From the NCBI GenBank assembly GCA_017427945.1, contig JAFRRT010000007.1, positions 1 through 64,000 on the forward strand: a DNA stretch of 64,000 nucleotides. The letters are read 5' to 3'. Source of the stretch: Muribaculaceae bacterium (GTDB lineage: Bacteria > Bacteroidota > Bacteroidia > Bacteroidales > Muribaculaceae). The position numbers and the translations under genes are program-made. Of this stretch, positions 38,250 to 47,274 are shown one piece after another (the stretch's first letter is position 1; the number at the start of each line of letters is the position of its first letter). The notes beneath the pieces are model-generated. The model was given only the letters and a program-made list of their open reading frames with translations. It was not told where the DNA came from and searched no databases.

Positions 38250-38322
38250 AGCCGCGAGCGGGACTCGAACCCGCGACCTTTTCGTTACGAATGAAATGCT
38301 CTACCGACTGAGCTATTGCGGC
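38250..38322 (-). tRNA. tRNA-Thr (anticodon CGU)
   Basis: A 73-nt cloverleaf on the minus strand: acceptor GCCGCAA/TCGCGGC, D arm GCTC/GAGC, anticodon loop TTCGTAA (CGU, reading ACG), T arm GCGGG/CCCGC with TTCGAGT. CCA is not encoded. Two stem positions are A-C mismatches (position 6 of the acceptor stem and the pair closing the anticodon loop), which is unusual. Followed by its own terminator. Confidence 0.9.
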
Positions 38323-38387
38323 TTGGTGCACTGCGATTATTTGCAATGCGGGTGCAAAGGTAGCACAATTTTCTTACTCTGCAAACA

Positions 38388-39809
38388 TTAATTGACAATT
38401 TGTTTGCTGTAGGTAATTTTTATCTTGGCCTGGTCCAGCAGCAATCTGACGATGGCCGGACGCGATACCATGGGCGAGATTTTGGTCACCGTCGATGTTG
38501 ACGACGAGCCATAGTAATAAGAATAAGATGACGAGTAAGTGTAGGTGGTCACGTCAACCGGAGTAATCGTGAAGTTGAAGTCATCCTCGGTGGCGATGCC
38601 TCCCTGGTTGTTGATGATGTTGATGACGTAATCACGCAACCCCTTGAACTCATACTTCTTGTTCAAGGCATCATACACGGCATAGAACGAATCCTTGTTG
38701 TTGACAAGGCTGTCGCCGTTAATGAACGTCTCCTTCTTGGATGTCTTGACCATGAGCAGATAGGTGGGCGGCTGGATGTTGTACTGGGTCAACGGTACGC
38801 TCACAGGCAGCTCCAGACTGAGCGTGTTGATGATAGACTGATTATTGCCCACATTAGCCTGGTAATTGTCGATGATATCCTGAATGGGGAAACGCACCTG
38901 CACCTCATAGCCCGCAGGAGCCACAATCAAGGGTTCACCGCTGTTCACCATCGAGGTGATGGCATCGTCGATGTTGAAGTCGATGATGTTGTTCGACACC
39001 ACTTCGGGGGTCGATGCCAGATATGACTGGCACTGTGCAGGATAAATGGTATCGGTTGTGTCGGTCAGATGAGCATACTTGCGGTAATAGACATCCAGCT
39101 CCATTCCCCTGATGTTCACAACATGGCCGCTGCCATAACTGTTGGTGATATAGATGCCCGGGAAGATATCGGCAAACGCCTTGGGGCTGGCGAATGTCTC
39201 GGGGTTGTTCTTGTAGGTGGTGAACAACTCTCGGCCCAGCTCAACAGGCAAGGGCACCGAGATAACCCTCACTGTGTCATACTCACCGGTTCCCGTCACA
39301 TAGGAGGTGGACACCTCCATCCATCCTGACAGGGGTGAATAGGACTCTGAAGCCAGCAAATCGCTGCTGTCGTAATAACCCGTCGGGTCAAAGTCGCTAT
39401 AGATGGGGCTGGGGAGGGATTTGTTCAGCCTATACACATCCAGGCGCATGGGAGCCAACGAGTCGCCGGTAAAGCCGTCGCGGTACGGCAGACGCAACTT
39501 GAGACGGCACGAATCAATCCACTCGGCACGAGTGCCTGCGGTATCTATAGTAATAGCGGGCATCCACGAGGTCACAGCCTCGGCACTCAGGTCACCGAAG
39601 CCGTCAACATGTATCATTCCCAACATCTTGGTGCTGGTGCGCATCTGCACCCGGTCATTGCGCACGGAGTGACCCGTAATGACGAATGAAGAATCCTCGA
39701 TAATCGACGACACACTGTCGGTAATGGACACACCGATTGTTTCATCGTTACATGCGTACAAGGCGAGCAGCGTAGCCGCTGCCAGTATCACATAGAAGAA
39801 GTGTTTCAT
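38388..39809 (-). CDS. DUF4270 family lipoprotein
   Basis: 473 residues. The signal peptide ends with a lipobox (ALYAC20), followed by NDETIGVSITDSVSSI. DUF4270 proteins are large Bacteroidetes lipoproteins of unknown function, mostly beta-strand, presumed to be on the outer membrane. It is downstream of the half-length glycogen-synthase-like gene (61-bp gap), an order I recall from other Bacteroidales, so the two may be co-transcribed. The C-terminus includes a low-complexity Y/S stretch (YSSSYSYYYGSSSTST). Confidence 0.88.
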   Translation of the reverse strand: MKHFFYVILAAATLLALYACNDETIGVSITDSVSSIIEDSSFVITGHSVRNDRVQMRTSTKMLGMIHVDGFGDLSAEAVTSWMPAITIDTAGTRAEWIDSCRLKLRLPYRDGFTGDSLAPMRLDVYRLNKSLPSPIYSDFDPTGYYDSSDLLASESYSPLSGWMEVSTSYVTGTGEYDTVRVISVPLPVELGRELFTTYKNNPETFASPKAFADIFPGIYITNSYGSGHVVNIRGMELDVYYRKYAHLTDTTDTIYPAQCQSYLASTPEVVSNNIIDFNIDDAITSMVNSGEPLIVAPAGYEVQVRFPIQDIIDNYQANVGNNQSIINTLSLELPVSVPLTQYNIQPPTYLLMVKTSKKETFINGDSLVNNKDSFYAVYDALNKKYEFKGLRDYVINIINNQGGIATEDDFNFTITPVDVTTYTYSSSYSYYYGSSSTSTVTKISPMVSRPAIVRLLLDQAKIKITYSKQIVN

Positions 39810-39870
39810 ATTTCCGGAATGAAAATAACGATTGATTTAAGAATACAGAAAAACCTGATGAGAAAACGGC

Positions 39871-40674
39871 TTAATCTACCAGTGAGTCATAGAATGCTTT
39901 CACCTTCACGACATCATCATCCTCGATGAAGCGCAAGTGGGGCAACTCGGCTGCAGCGTCAAGCACCGACTGGCTCACGCCTTCCTCACATTCGATGACA
40001 GCATCGGAATACTGCAGCGAATAGGCCATCAGTTCCTCATAGGTCAACTCCTTGCCGTTGATGGGCTTGAGCGCACTCTTGGGCACACCGTCCTGACGCA
40101 TCTTATCGGCCAATCGGGCACTGAGCGGAGCGGGTATTGACTCATTGAACAAGGCCGTGACAATCTTGGCATCGCGGAAGGAAGGATCATCGCCATAGAG
40201 CGTGCGGATGTAAACCGGCGCCAACGCCGAAATCCACCCCGTGCATTGGATGATGTCGGGAACCCACCGCATCTTGCGTATCGACTCGATGATGGCACGC
40301 ACAAAGAACATGCTGCGCTCATCATTGTCATCGGGAGAACAATTCATCTCCAACTCGTCGATACGGCTACTTGCGAAATAATCCTCATTATAAATGAAAT
40401 AGACCTGGAAATGAGCCTGAATCAGGGTCGCAACCTTGATGATGAGGGGATGGTCGGTATCGTCGATAATCACGTTCATGCCCGACAATCTGATCATCTC
40501 GTGCAACTGGTTGCTTCGCTCGGCGATCATGCCATACTTGGGCATAAAGGTGCGTTCCTCAACACCCTGCTCCTTGATGCCTTGCGGCAATAGCCTTCCC
40601 ACAACCGACAGACGGCGTTCAGGAACATATGGCTCAATCTCCTGCGATATAAATAGGACTTTCTTTACATCCAT
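39871..40674 (-). CDS. half-length GT5 glycogen/starch-synthase-like protein
   Basis: 267 residues. The start VKKVLFISQEIEPYVPERRLSVVGRLLPQGI and the PDIIQCTGWISALAP motif belong to the N-terminal Rossmann domain of glycogen synthase (GT5). The C-terminal ADP-binding domain is wholly absent, yet the gene has a clean stop, good codon use and a promoter, so this is a fixed short family rather than a broken gene. The usual K-x-G-G-L loop that contacts ADP-glucose is replaced here by RRLSVVGRLLP, so it is unlikely to be a normal synthase. Function is unknown. Confidence 0.82.
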   Translation of the reverse strand: MDVKKVLFISQEIEPYVPERRLSVVGRLLPQGIKEQGVEERTFMPKYGMIAERSNQLHEMIRLSGMNVIIDDTDHPLIIKVATLIQAHFQVYFIYNEDYFASSRIDELEMNCSPDDNDERSMFFVRAIIESIRKMRWVPDIIQCTGWISALAPVYIRTLYGDDPSFRDAKIVTALFNESIPAPLSARLADKMRQDGVPKSALKPINGKELTYEELMAYSLQYSDAVIECEEGVSQSVLDAAAELPHLRFIEDDDVVKVKAFYDSLVD

Positions 40675-40700
40675 GATTGCTTTCTTTGATAATTTAAATG

Positions 40701-40708
40701 CAAAGATA
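40701..40708 (-). promoter_or_regulatory. -7 box for the GT5/DUF4270 genes
   Basis: Minus strand TATCTTTG, perfect, 27 bp before the ATG at 40674. Confidence 0.65.
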
Positions 40709-40820
40709 GTAATTTTTTTTCATTTTCGCCACATAACATGACCCTTAATAGGGTATTTTTAAGCAAAAAAGGCCCAATTTTAACATCTTTTCTAATCTTT
40801 TTCGGGGCTTACAATGACCG

Positions 40821-41915
40821 CTATTGCTTGAAGCGGGACATCTCATAAAGGGCCGGCAAGGCACATCCCGTTGAGCTGTTGAACAGACCGCGGTTCAGCC
40901 CGAAACGTCCCTGCCAGGGCGTGCCGTAGCTGTTCTCCTCGGGGAACCACCAGAACAGGCCCGTCACGTTATCGTGGCGGTTCAACTCATTGACCAGCTG
41001 GGCGGTAAACTCACGCTGCCCCTCGATGGTGCCGGGCAGACAATGGGTAAAATCCTCCTCGCCGCGGTTCACGCCGTCGTGCTGGTAGTAGTAGGCTGCC
41101 TCTACAATCATAACGGGTTTGTCGGGATAACGCTCCGCCAGTGAGTTGAGCGTCACACCCAGGTTGGGAATCGTGCCGTGCCACATGGGATAATAACTCA
41201 GCCCAATGATGTCATAGTCCACACCAGCAGCCGCCAAGCGGTCATAGTAGTTGCGGGTCATAGGCCACACACCAGCCTTCTCGGTATGGATGATGATGCC
41301 TGCTGCGGGGCAGACCTCACGGCACGCGCGACAACCCGCCTTGAGCAAGCCAGTAAATGCATCCCAATTGTCATCGTTCATGGGGTCAACACGGCCCACT
41401 GGCCAGTCCATGCCAAAGGTCACCTCATTGCCAACCTGAATGGTGGCGGGCTCCACGCCAGCCGCCTTCAAAGCCTTGAGGCAATGGCGGGTATAACGGT
41501 AGATGCTGTCGGCCAGCGTCTGGGCATTAAGTCCTTCCCAGCGCTTGGGCGTGAACTGCTTGGCAGGGTCGGCCCACGTGTCACTATAGTGGAAATCGAG
41601 CATCACCTCAAAGCCCCTCGCCCTGATGGTCCTGCACAGGTCAATCACATAGTCCAGGTCCTGGCACACCCCCTGGTCATGATGTGCCCCGGGAGCATTG
41701 CCTGGATCGACAAACAGGCGCACACGCATCATGTTCCAGCCCTGCTGCTTGAACAGGTCATAAGGGTCCACCGTCACGCCGCAGGAATCCTTGTAAATCA
41801 CGCCACTGCGGGCATTGGAGGTCATCATCGAGATGTCTCCACCCAGCCACGCTTGAGCTGCCAGCGACATCATTGCCGCCAGTGCCAGCATCATCAAAAT
41901 CACTCGTCTAGCCAT
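40821..41915 (-). CDS. GH53 endo-beta-1,4-galactanase
   Basis: 364 residues from the ATG at 41915, which starts a signal peptide (RRVILMMLALAAMMSLAAQA); the much longer open frame runs back through tRNA-Pro and is not real. GH53 enzymes cut beta-1,4-galactan in type I arabinogalactan. The acid/base E164 is in VGNEVTFGMDWP and the nucleophile E272 in PVMIVEAAYYYQ; GWNMMRVRLFVDP and FHYSDTWADPAKQ are further family motifs. No SusC/SusD pair is beside it, so it is not in a classical polysaccharide utilisation locus here. It is probably periplasmic or exported. Confidence 0.92.
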   Translation of the reverse strand: MARRVILMMLALAAMMSLAAQAWLGGDISMMTSNARSGVIYKDSCGVTVDPYDLFKQQGWNMMRVRLFVDPGNAPGAHHDQGVCQDLDYVIDLCRTIRARGFEVMLDFHYSDTWADPAKQFTPKRWEGLNAQTLADSIYRYTRHCLKALKAAGVEPATIQVGNEVTFGMDWPVGRVDPMNDDNWDAFTGLLKAGCRACREVCPAAGIIIHTEKAGVWPMTRNYYDRLAAAGVDYDIIGLSYYPMWHGTIPNLGVTLNSLAERYPDKPVMIVEAAYYYQHDGVNRGEEDFTHCLPGTIEGQREFTAQLVNELNRHDNVTGLFWWFPEENSYGTPWQGRFGLNRGLFNSSTGCALPALYEMSRFKQ

Positions 41916-41944
41916 GATAGCTTGAATTTTGTTACGTTTATAAT

Positions 41945-41979
41945 TAAAAAAGCGCCGATAATCAATGACTATCAGCACT
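41945..41979 (-). terminator. terminator of tRNA-Pro
   Basis: Stem AGTGCTGATA/TATCGGCGCT on the minus strand (41970-41979 with 41951-41960, with wobble pairs) followed by TTTTTT. It separates the tRNA from the galactanase gene. Confidence 0.7.
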
Positions 41980-41992
41980 TTCTTTTGCGATG

Positions 41993-42067
41993 TCGGGGTG
42001 ACTAGATTCGAACTAGCGACCCCACGCCCCCCAGACGCGTACTCTAACCGGACTGAGCTACACCCCG
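41993..42067 (-). tRNA. tRNA-Pro (anticodon GGG)
   Basis: A 75-nt cloverleaf on the minus strand: acceptor CGGGGTG/CACCCCG fully paired, D arm GCTC/GAGT, anticodon loop CTGGGGG (GGG, reading CCC/CCU), T arm GCTAG/CTAGT with TTCGAAT, discriminator A. CCA is not encoded. Confidence 0.93.
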
Positions 42068-42206
42068 ATCGCACTCACAAAACAGCATTAGTTTCGTAAA
42101 GCGGTGCAAAGGTAATACCGATTTATATACTGACCAAATTTTTTTTGCGTTTTTTTGCTATCAAAACCACAGAAATTATCATAAAGTATTGATAACGAGC
42201 AAAATA

Positions 42207-42234
42207 GTAGAGACGCAAAATTTTGCGTCTCTAC
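42207..42234. repeat. perfect 28-bp palindrome, likely terminator of fbaA
   Basis: GTAGAGACGCAAAA followed directly by its reverse complement, with no loop. It lies 29 bases past the fbaA stop. Palindromes of this GTAGAGACGC type are, from memory, scattered through Bacteroidetes genomes. Confidence 0.75.
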
Positions 42235-42263
42235 ATCATTCTTTAAAGGATTACTGAATTCGA

Positions 42264-43265
42264 TTACTCGGCCTTGCCGTCGCTACCCAGCACTTCGATG
42301 ATTTTGTGCTTGTAGAGCTTCACCATCTCGTCACGGGCGGGACCGCAGTACTTGCGGGGATCAAACTCACCAGGCTTCTCGGCAAGAACCTTGCGCACGG
42401 CAGCGGTGAAGGCCAGACGGCTATCGCTGTCGATGTTGATCTTGCACACTGCACTCTTGGCAGCCTGACGCAGCTGCTCCTCGGGGATACCAACGGCATC
42501 GGGCAGGTTGCCGCCGTGGCTGTTGATGATGTCAACATACTCCTGGGGAACGCTCGACGAACCGTGCAGCACGATGGGGAAGCCGGGGAGCTTCTTCTCT
42601 ACCTCGGCGAGCACGTCAAATGCCAGGGGAGGAGGAACGAGCTTACCCGTCTGCGGGTCACGTTCGCACTGTTCGGGTTTGAACTTGTAAGCGCCATGGC
42701 TGGTACCGATGCTGATGGCCAGCGAGTCACAACCGGTGCGGGTGGCAAAGTCAATCACCTCCTCGGGCTTGGTGTAGTGCGACTCCTCGGCAACAACGTC
42801 ATCCTCAACGCCGGCAAGAACGCCAAGCTCGGCCTCGACGGTAACATCAAACTGGTGGGCATACTCCACTACCCTCTTGGTCAGGGCGATGTTTTCCTCA
42901 TAGGGGAGCGACGAGCCGTCGATCATCACCGACGAGAAACCGAAGTCCACACAGGACTTGCACAGCTCAAAAGTGTCACCATGGTCAAGATGGAGGCAAA
43001 TCTGGGGATGCTCCCAGCCCAACTCCTTGGCATACTCCACGGCACCCTCGGCCATGTAGCGCAACAGCGTCTGGTTGGCATACTTGCGGGCACCGCTTGA
43101 CACCTGCAGAATAACCGGCGATTTTGTCTCGGCGCAAGCCTTGATAATAGCCTGTAACTGCTCCATGTTGTTGAAGTTGAATGCGGGGATGGCATAGCCG
43201 CCATCAACTGCCTTAGCAAACATCTCGCGCGTGTTCACGAGACCTAAATCCTTGTAATTTACCAT
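42264..43265 (-). CDS. fbaA: class II fructose-1,6-bisphosphate aldolase
   Basis: 333 residues from the ATG at 43265 (MVNYKDLGLVNTREM); the longer frame from 43379 overlaps the promoter. It interconverts fructose bisphosphate with dihydroxyacetone phosphate and glyceraldehyde 3-phosphate, using zinc. Motifs are PAFNFNNMEQLQ, LHLDHGDTFELC with the catalytic D and zinc H, EAELGVLAG with the zinc E, SIGTSHGAYKF, and LHGSSSVPQEY with the second zinc H. It has its own good promoter and a palindromic terminator. Confidence 0.96.
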   Translation of the reverse strand: MVNYKDLGLVNTREMFAKAVDGGYAIPAFNFNNMEQLQAIIKACAETKSPVILQVSSGARKYANQTLLRYMAEGAVEYAKELGWEHPQICLHLDHGDTFELCKSCVDFGFSSVMIDGSSLPYEENIALTKRVVEYAHQFDVTVEAELGVLAGVEDDVVAEESHYTKPEEVIDFATRTGCDSLAISIGTSHGAYKFKPEQCERDPQTGKLVPPPLAFDVLAEVEKKLPGFPIVLHGSSSVPQEYVDIINSHGGNLPDAVGIPEEQLRQAAKSAVCKINIDSDSRLAFTAAVRKVLAEKPGEFDPRKYCGPARDEMVKLYKHKIIEVLGSDGKAE

Positions 43266-43316
43266 AAGTTTTGTAAAAAGATAATATTGGATTAAACCAT
43301 GTTTCTTATTATGCGG

Positions 43317-43348
43317 CAAAGGTATAAATTTTTGGCTATAGTACCAAA
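43317..43348 (-). promoter_or_regulatory. promoter of fbaA
   Basis: Minus strand -7 TACCTTTG (43317-43324), 20-bp spacer, -33 TTTG (43345-43348). Confidence 0.8.
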
Positions 43349-43446
43349 GTCCGCACGTTAATTTTTGAAAGCAGAGCAAAGTATTTTAAAAATAATTAAA
43401 CAATTCATAATGATTGTTAATTCTTTTTGATGTCACATTTTTTTTG

Positions 43447-43454
43447 TATATTTG
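43447..43454 (+). promoter_or_regulatory. -7 box and long leader of the second dockerin gene
   Basis: TATATTTG with a TTTG 17 bp upstream (43426-43429). The leader to the ATG at 43642 is about 180 nt and contains complementary segments (CGTTAGT 43459-43465 with ACTAACG 43548-43554, and GTAGG 43464-43468 with CCTAC 43533-43537), so it may be structured. Confidence 0.6.
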
Positions 43455-43641
43455 CAATCGTTAGTAGGCACCTCGGTACCACATTCCTTGCTCTGCAACG
43501 CTCAAGGCTGATTAATAACAGGTTACAGGTTCCCTACGCAACAAACGACTAACGCTAAAGTAGCTGATTGTAAAACATGTTTAATCAAATTAACTGACTA
43601 TAAATTCCTATTTTATTTTAACCGTTTAATTTTATTGCATT

Positions 43642-45174
43642 ATGAAGAAATTATTACTGATCGCTGCTATGGCAGCAGTAGCTTTTGGCGCAAATGCCGG
43701 CTACTCGTTAGAAAAAGTATGGGAGGTCAACGACCTCTCGAGCATCGTTCCAGGCGATTGCCGTCAAGGATTAGGTATGAACGGAAAGTTCTACATCAAC
43801 GACAAGGCGGCACAAACCATTTACATTTATGACCAGACTGGCATGATTGGTACGATGCCCGGTAGTCCCAACTGTACTATCGGTCGTGACGAGGCCGGCA
43901 ACATCATTTTGAGCGAAGTGACTTTCCCGGGCAACTGGGGAATTGGAGCTCTCGTTAAGGTTGTTAATCCCGTGACAGGAGACTTTAAAGAATATCAGAT
44001 TCCTGAAGAATGTGGCGATTTAGGCCGATGCGACTTGCTGGGTCTTGCCAAAGGCAACCTGATGGAGGAAGGTGAACTCTACCTTACCACCAATACCAGC
44101 GGCACCACAATCGTTAAATTAGTCATTTCTGATGGAAAGGTCGTAATCGATGATAGCTATGCACCTGATTGCGGCAATGTCACCACATCGACCACAACAC
44201 CCATCTACTACTACAAGGACGTAGAGGGTAACGACGCTCTTCTGTACTACACCCGCACTAGCAATCCCGTCAAGTTGGTGCCCGATGGTGACAACTTCTC
44301 AGCAACAGCTTTCATGCTTCCCCGCAGGGGTACTACCATGGGTATGTTCCCATTCGTTTGGGATGGCAAGGAACTCTTCCTCTATAACACTCAAGGTGCA
44401 GCCAATTATTTGGATGGATTCGCTGTAGCCGAGGCCTATACTACCGCAGGCAATATTACCGAGCCTATTGTGGAAGTGGAGCCCACTGTCACCGTAGCTG
44501 CCAACTCGAACCAAATCAACTGGCTTTGGGCCGAGGTTGATGCCGATGGCGTTACCATCTATCAGTATTATCCCAATGCCCACTTGACCGTTTACCGTCT
44601 GACCAAGGAGGCTGACATTCCCAATGTTTACATGCTGGGTGGCGACGACCAGCCTTGGGATCCCACTAGTGGTACCATGTTTGAATATGACGCAGAGAAC
44701 AAGGTTTACACCGCTACCGTTAACTTCCCTGCTGAATTCAACTACTTCGGCTTCACCACTGAGCTCGCCGAGAACAATGACGATGGTGGCTGGGCATACA
44801 TTGAGCCCTTCCGCTTCGGTGCTATTGCTGAAGAGGGTACCGACTACTGGTACACTGGCGAAGAGGAATTTATCTCACTGACTTGGGATGAGTATCATGC
44901 TGTCCGCATCGCTGGTGGTGAGTACAAGATGACCGTTAATCTCGAGGACATGAAGCTTATCATCGAGAAAATCAACAACGGTCTGCGTGGTGATGTCAAC
45001 CTGGACAACAACGTAAGCATCGCTGACGTTACTGCACTCATCGACTACCTGTTGAGCCACGATGCAACCAACATCAGTGTTGAAAACGCTGACTGCAACC
45101 TCGACGAGAACGTTAGCATCGCCGACGTTACTGCGCTCATCGACTACCTGTTGAGCCATCAGTGGAGCAACTAA
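43642..45174 (+). CDS. secreted protein with SusE/F-like domain and C-terminal dockerin
   Basis: 510 residues. Signal peptide MKKLLLIAAMAAVAFGANA. About residues 25-320 form a repetitive beta structure with TIYIYDQTG and NIILSEVTFPG repeats suggestive of a propeller or sheet domain. About 330-440 (IPNVYMLGGDDQPWDP, YTATVNFPAEFNYFGFTT, EEFISLTW) resembles the starch-binding domains of SusE/SusF-like proteins. The last 60 residues are two dockerin repeats (DVNLDNNVSIADVTALIDYLLS and DCNLDENVSIADVTALIDYLLS). It is therefore likely an exported glycan-associated protein. It is monocistronic with a strong terminator. Confidence 0.85.
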   Translation: MKKLLLIAAMAAVAFGANAGYSLEKVWEVNDLSSIVPGDCRQGLGMNGKFYINDKAAQTIYIYDQTGMIGTMPGSPNCTIGRDEAGNIILSEVTFPGNWGIGALVKVVNPVTGDFKEYQIPEECGDLGRCDLLGLAKGNLMEEGELYLTTNTSGTTIVKLVISDGKVVIDDSYAPDCGNVTTSTTTPIYYYKDVEGNDALLYYTRTSNPVKLVPDGDNFSATAFMLPRRGTTMGMFPFVWDGKELFLYNTQGAANYLDGFAVAEAYTTAGNITEPIVEVEPTVTVAANSNQINWLWAEVDADGVTIYQYYPNAHLTVYRLTKEADIPNVYMLGGDDQPWDPTSGTMFEYDAENKVYTATVNFPAEFNYFGFTTELAENNDDGGWAYIEPFRFGAIAEEGTDYWYTGEEEFISLTWDEYHAVRIAGGEYKMTVNLEDMKLIIEKINNGLRGDVNLDNNVSIADVTALIDYLLSHDATNISVENADCNLDENVSIADVTALIDYLLSHQWSN

Positions 45175-45202
45175 TACGACTTTATTGTCAAACCCTTACA
45201 TG

Positions 45203-45242
45203 GCAGGGGGCTCACTGATTGAGCCTCCTGCTTTGTTTTTTT
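45203..45242 (+). terminator. terminator after the dockerin gene
   Basis: 12-bp stem with one wobble (45203-45214 with 45220-45231), 5-nt loop, tail TTTGTTTTTTT. Confidence 0.9.
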
Positions 45243-45287
45243 GCCCTGTTTTTGAATCGCCAAAGGGTGAAAAACAGTCCCCAGTTG

Positions 45288-45317
45288 TTGCCATAACCAA
45301 AAATATGTCTAACTTTG
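45288..45317 (+). promoter_or_regulatory. promoter of speA-truA
   Basis: -33 TTG (45288-45290), 19-bp spacer, -7 TAACTTTG (45310-45317), 40 bp before the GTG start of speA. Confidence 0.75.
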
Positions 45318-45357
45318 CGCTCACAAAACTATTAACGACTAAAACAAACCTAACGCC

Positions 45358-47274
45358 GTGTCAGCAATCAACAAATGGCGCATCGAGGATAGCGCCGAAC
45401 TCTACAACATCGGAGGCTGGGGCCTCAAGTACTTCTCCATCAATGAGAACGGCCACGTTACCGTCACTCCAAAGAGCAGCTGTGTGCCCGTGGACCTGGC
45501 TGACGTGATGGACGAGTTGCACTCACGCAAAGTGACAGCACCCGTGCTCTTGCGTTTCCCCGACATCCTCGACAACCGTATCGACAAGATTTCAAGCTGC
45601 TTCAAGAAGGCAGCCAAGGAATATGAATACCAGGCAGCCAACTTCATCGTTTATCCCATCAAGGTGAACCAGATGAGGCAGGTGGTCGAGGAGATCATCT
45701 GTCACGGCAAGAAGTTCAACATTGGTCTGGAGGCTGGCAGCAAGCCCGAGCTGCATGCCGTGCTCGCCAGCAATATGACCGACCTGAACGCCAACCCCGT
45801 CATCATCTGCAACGGCTACAAGGACGAGGGCTATGTCGAGCTCGCCCTGCTGGCACAGAAGATGGGACGCCGCATCTTTGTCGTGGTCGAGAAACTCAGC
45901 GAGTTGGAGCTCATCGAGAAGGTGGCACAACGACTGCACATCCGCCCCAACATCGGTTTCCGTATCAAGCTGTCGAGCAGCGGTAGCGGCAAGTGGGAAG
46001 AGAGCGGCGGCGACAGCAGCAAGTTCGGTCTGAACACCAGCGAACTGTTCAGCGCCATCGACTATATGCACGAACACAAGCTGGAAGACTGCCTCAAACT
46101 CATCCACTTCCATATCGGCAGCCAGATCACCAAAATCCGCCGCATCAAGAACGCTTTGCGTGAGGCGGCGCAATTCTATGTCCAACTGGCCAAGTTGGGC
46201 TTTGAGGTCGAGTATGTCGACATCGGCGGCGGTCTGGGCGTAGACTATGACGGCACACGCTCAAGCGCAAGCAGCCACTCGATGAACTACAGCATCCAGG
46301 AGTATGTCAACGATGCTGTCTATGCCCTTGTGGATGCGAGCAACAAGAACGGGCTCAAGCACCCCAATATCATCACCGAGAGCGGCCGTTCACTCACCGC
46401 CCACCACTCGGTGCTCGTGGTTGACGTGCTCGAGACCACATCTTTGCCCGAGTGGGACGACAAGGTTGACACCGTGAGCGACCAAGACAACGAGCTGGTG
46501 CGCGACATGTACGAGATTTGGGACAAAATCAACCAGGCCCGCCTGCTCGAGGACTGGCACGACGCGCTGCAGATACGTGACGAAGCGCTGGATCGCTTCT
46601 CGTTGGGACTCATCGACCTGCGCACTCGCGCTATGGTCGAGAAACTGTTCTGGTCTATCGCCCGCGACGTCGACGGCCTCGTACGCAACATGAAGCATGC
46701 CCCCGACGAACTGCGCTCGGTAAGCCGCATGTTGCCCGACAAATACTTCTGCAACTTCTCTCTGTTCCAGTCGTTGCCCGACGCATGGGCCATCGACCAG
46801 GTGTTCCCCGTTATGCCCATCGACAGGCTGAACGAGCGTCCCACCCATTTCGCGACGCTGCAGGACATGACCTGTGACAGCGACGGCAAACTCAATAACT
46901 TCATCTCGGCCCAGGGCATTGCCCACTCGCTGCCCGTCCACAAACTGAAAGTCGGTCAGCACTATTATCTGGGCATTTTCCTGGTGGGTGCTTATCAAGA
47001 GATTTTGGGTGATATGCACAACCTCTTTGGCGACACCAACGCTGTGCACATCAACGTCTTCAAGGACCATTACGAGATTGACCAGGTGATTGACGGCGAG
47101 ACGGTTGCCGAGGTGCTCGACTATGTCGAGTTCAATCCCAAACAGCTGGTCCGTAATGTCGAGACCTGGGTGAGCGAGTCCATCCGCTCAGGCAAAATCA
47201 CCGGCGAGGAAGGCAACGAGTTTGTCCGCAACTTCCGCAGCGGCCTTTATGGCTACACCTATCTCGAGAAATAA
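45358..47274 (+). CDS. speA: biosynthetic arginine decarboxylase
   Basis: 638 residues starting at a GTG (MSAINKWRIEDSAELYNIGGWG is the conserved family start). It makes agmatine from arginine, the first step of polyamine synthesis, with pyridoxal phosphate bound at K102 in VYPIKVNQMRQVVEEI. GLEAGSKPEL, FHIGSQIT, YVDIGGGLGVDYDGT and ITESGRSLTAHH complete the fold-III decarboxylase motifs. Length is normal. Its stop codon overlaps the truA start (TAATG), so the two are translationally coupled. Confidence 0.96.
   Translation: MSAINKWRIEDSAELYNIGGWGLKYFSINENGHVTVTPKSSCVPVDLADVMDELHSRKVTAPVLLRFPDILDNRIDKISSCFKKAAKEYEYQAANFIVYPIKVNQMRQVVEEIICHGKKFNIGLEAGSKPELHAVLASNMTDLNANPVIICNGYKDEGYVELALLAQKMGRRIFVVVEKLSELELIEKVAQRLHIRPNIGFRIKLSSSGSGKWEESGGDSSKFGLNTSELFSAIDYMHEHKLEDCLKLIHFHIGSQITKIRRIKNALREAAQFYVQLAKLGFEVEYVDIGGGLGVDYDGTRSSASSHSMNYSIQEYVNDAVYALVDASNKNGLKHPNIITESGRSLTAHHSVLVVDVLETTSLPEWDDKVDTVSDQDNELVRDMYEIWDKINQARLLEDWHDALQIRDEALDRFSLGLIDLRTRAMVEKLFWSIARDVDGLVRNMKHAPDELRSVSRMLPDKYFCNFSLFQSLPDAWAIDQVFPVMPIDRLNERPTHFATLQDMTCDSDGKLNNFISAQGIAHSLPVHKLKVGQHYYLGIFLVGAYQEILGDMHNLFGDTNAVHINVFKDHYEIDQVIDGETVAEVLDYVEFNPKQLVRNVETWVSESIRSGKITGEEGNEFVRNFRSGLYGYTYLEK

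Noticed and set aside
41916-42074. N-terminal extension of the GH53 gene
   Set aside because: It runs through tRNA-Pro and its terminator; the signal peptide begins at 41915.
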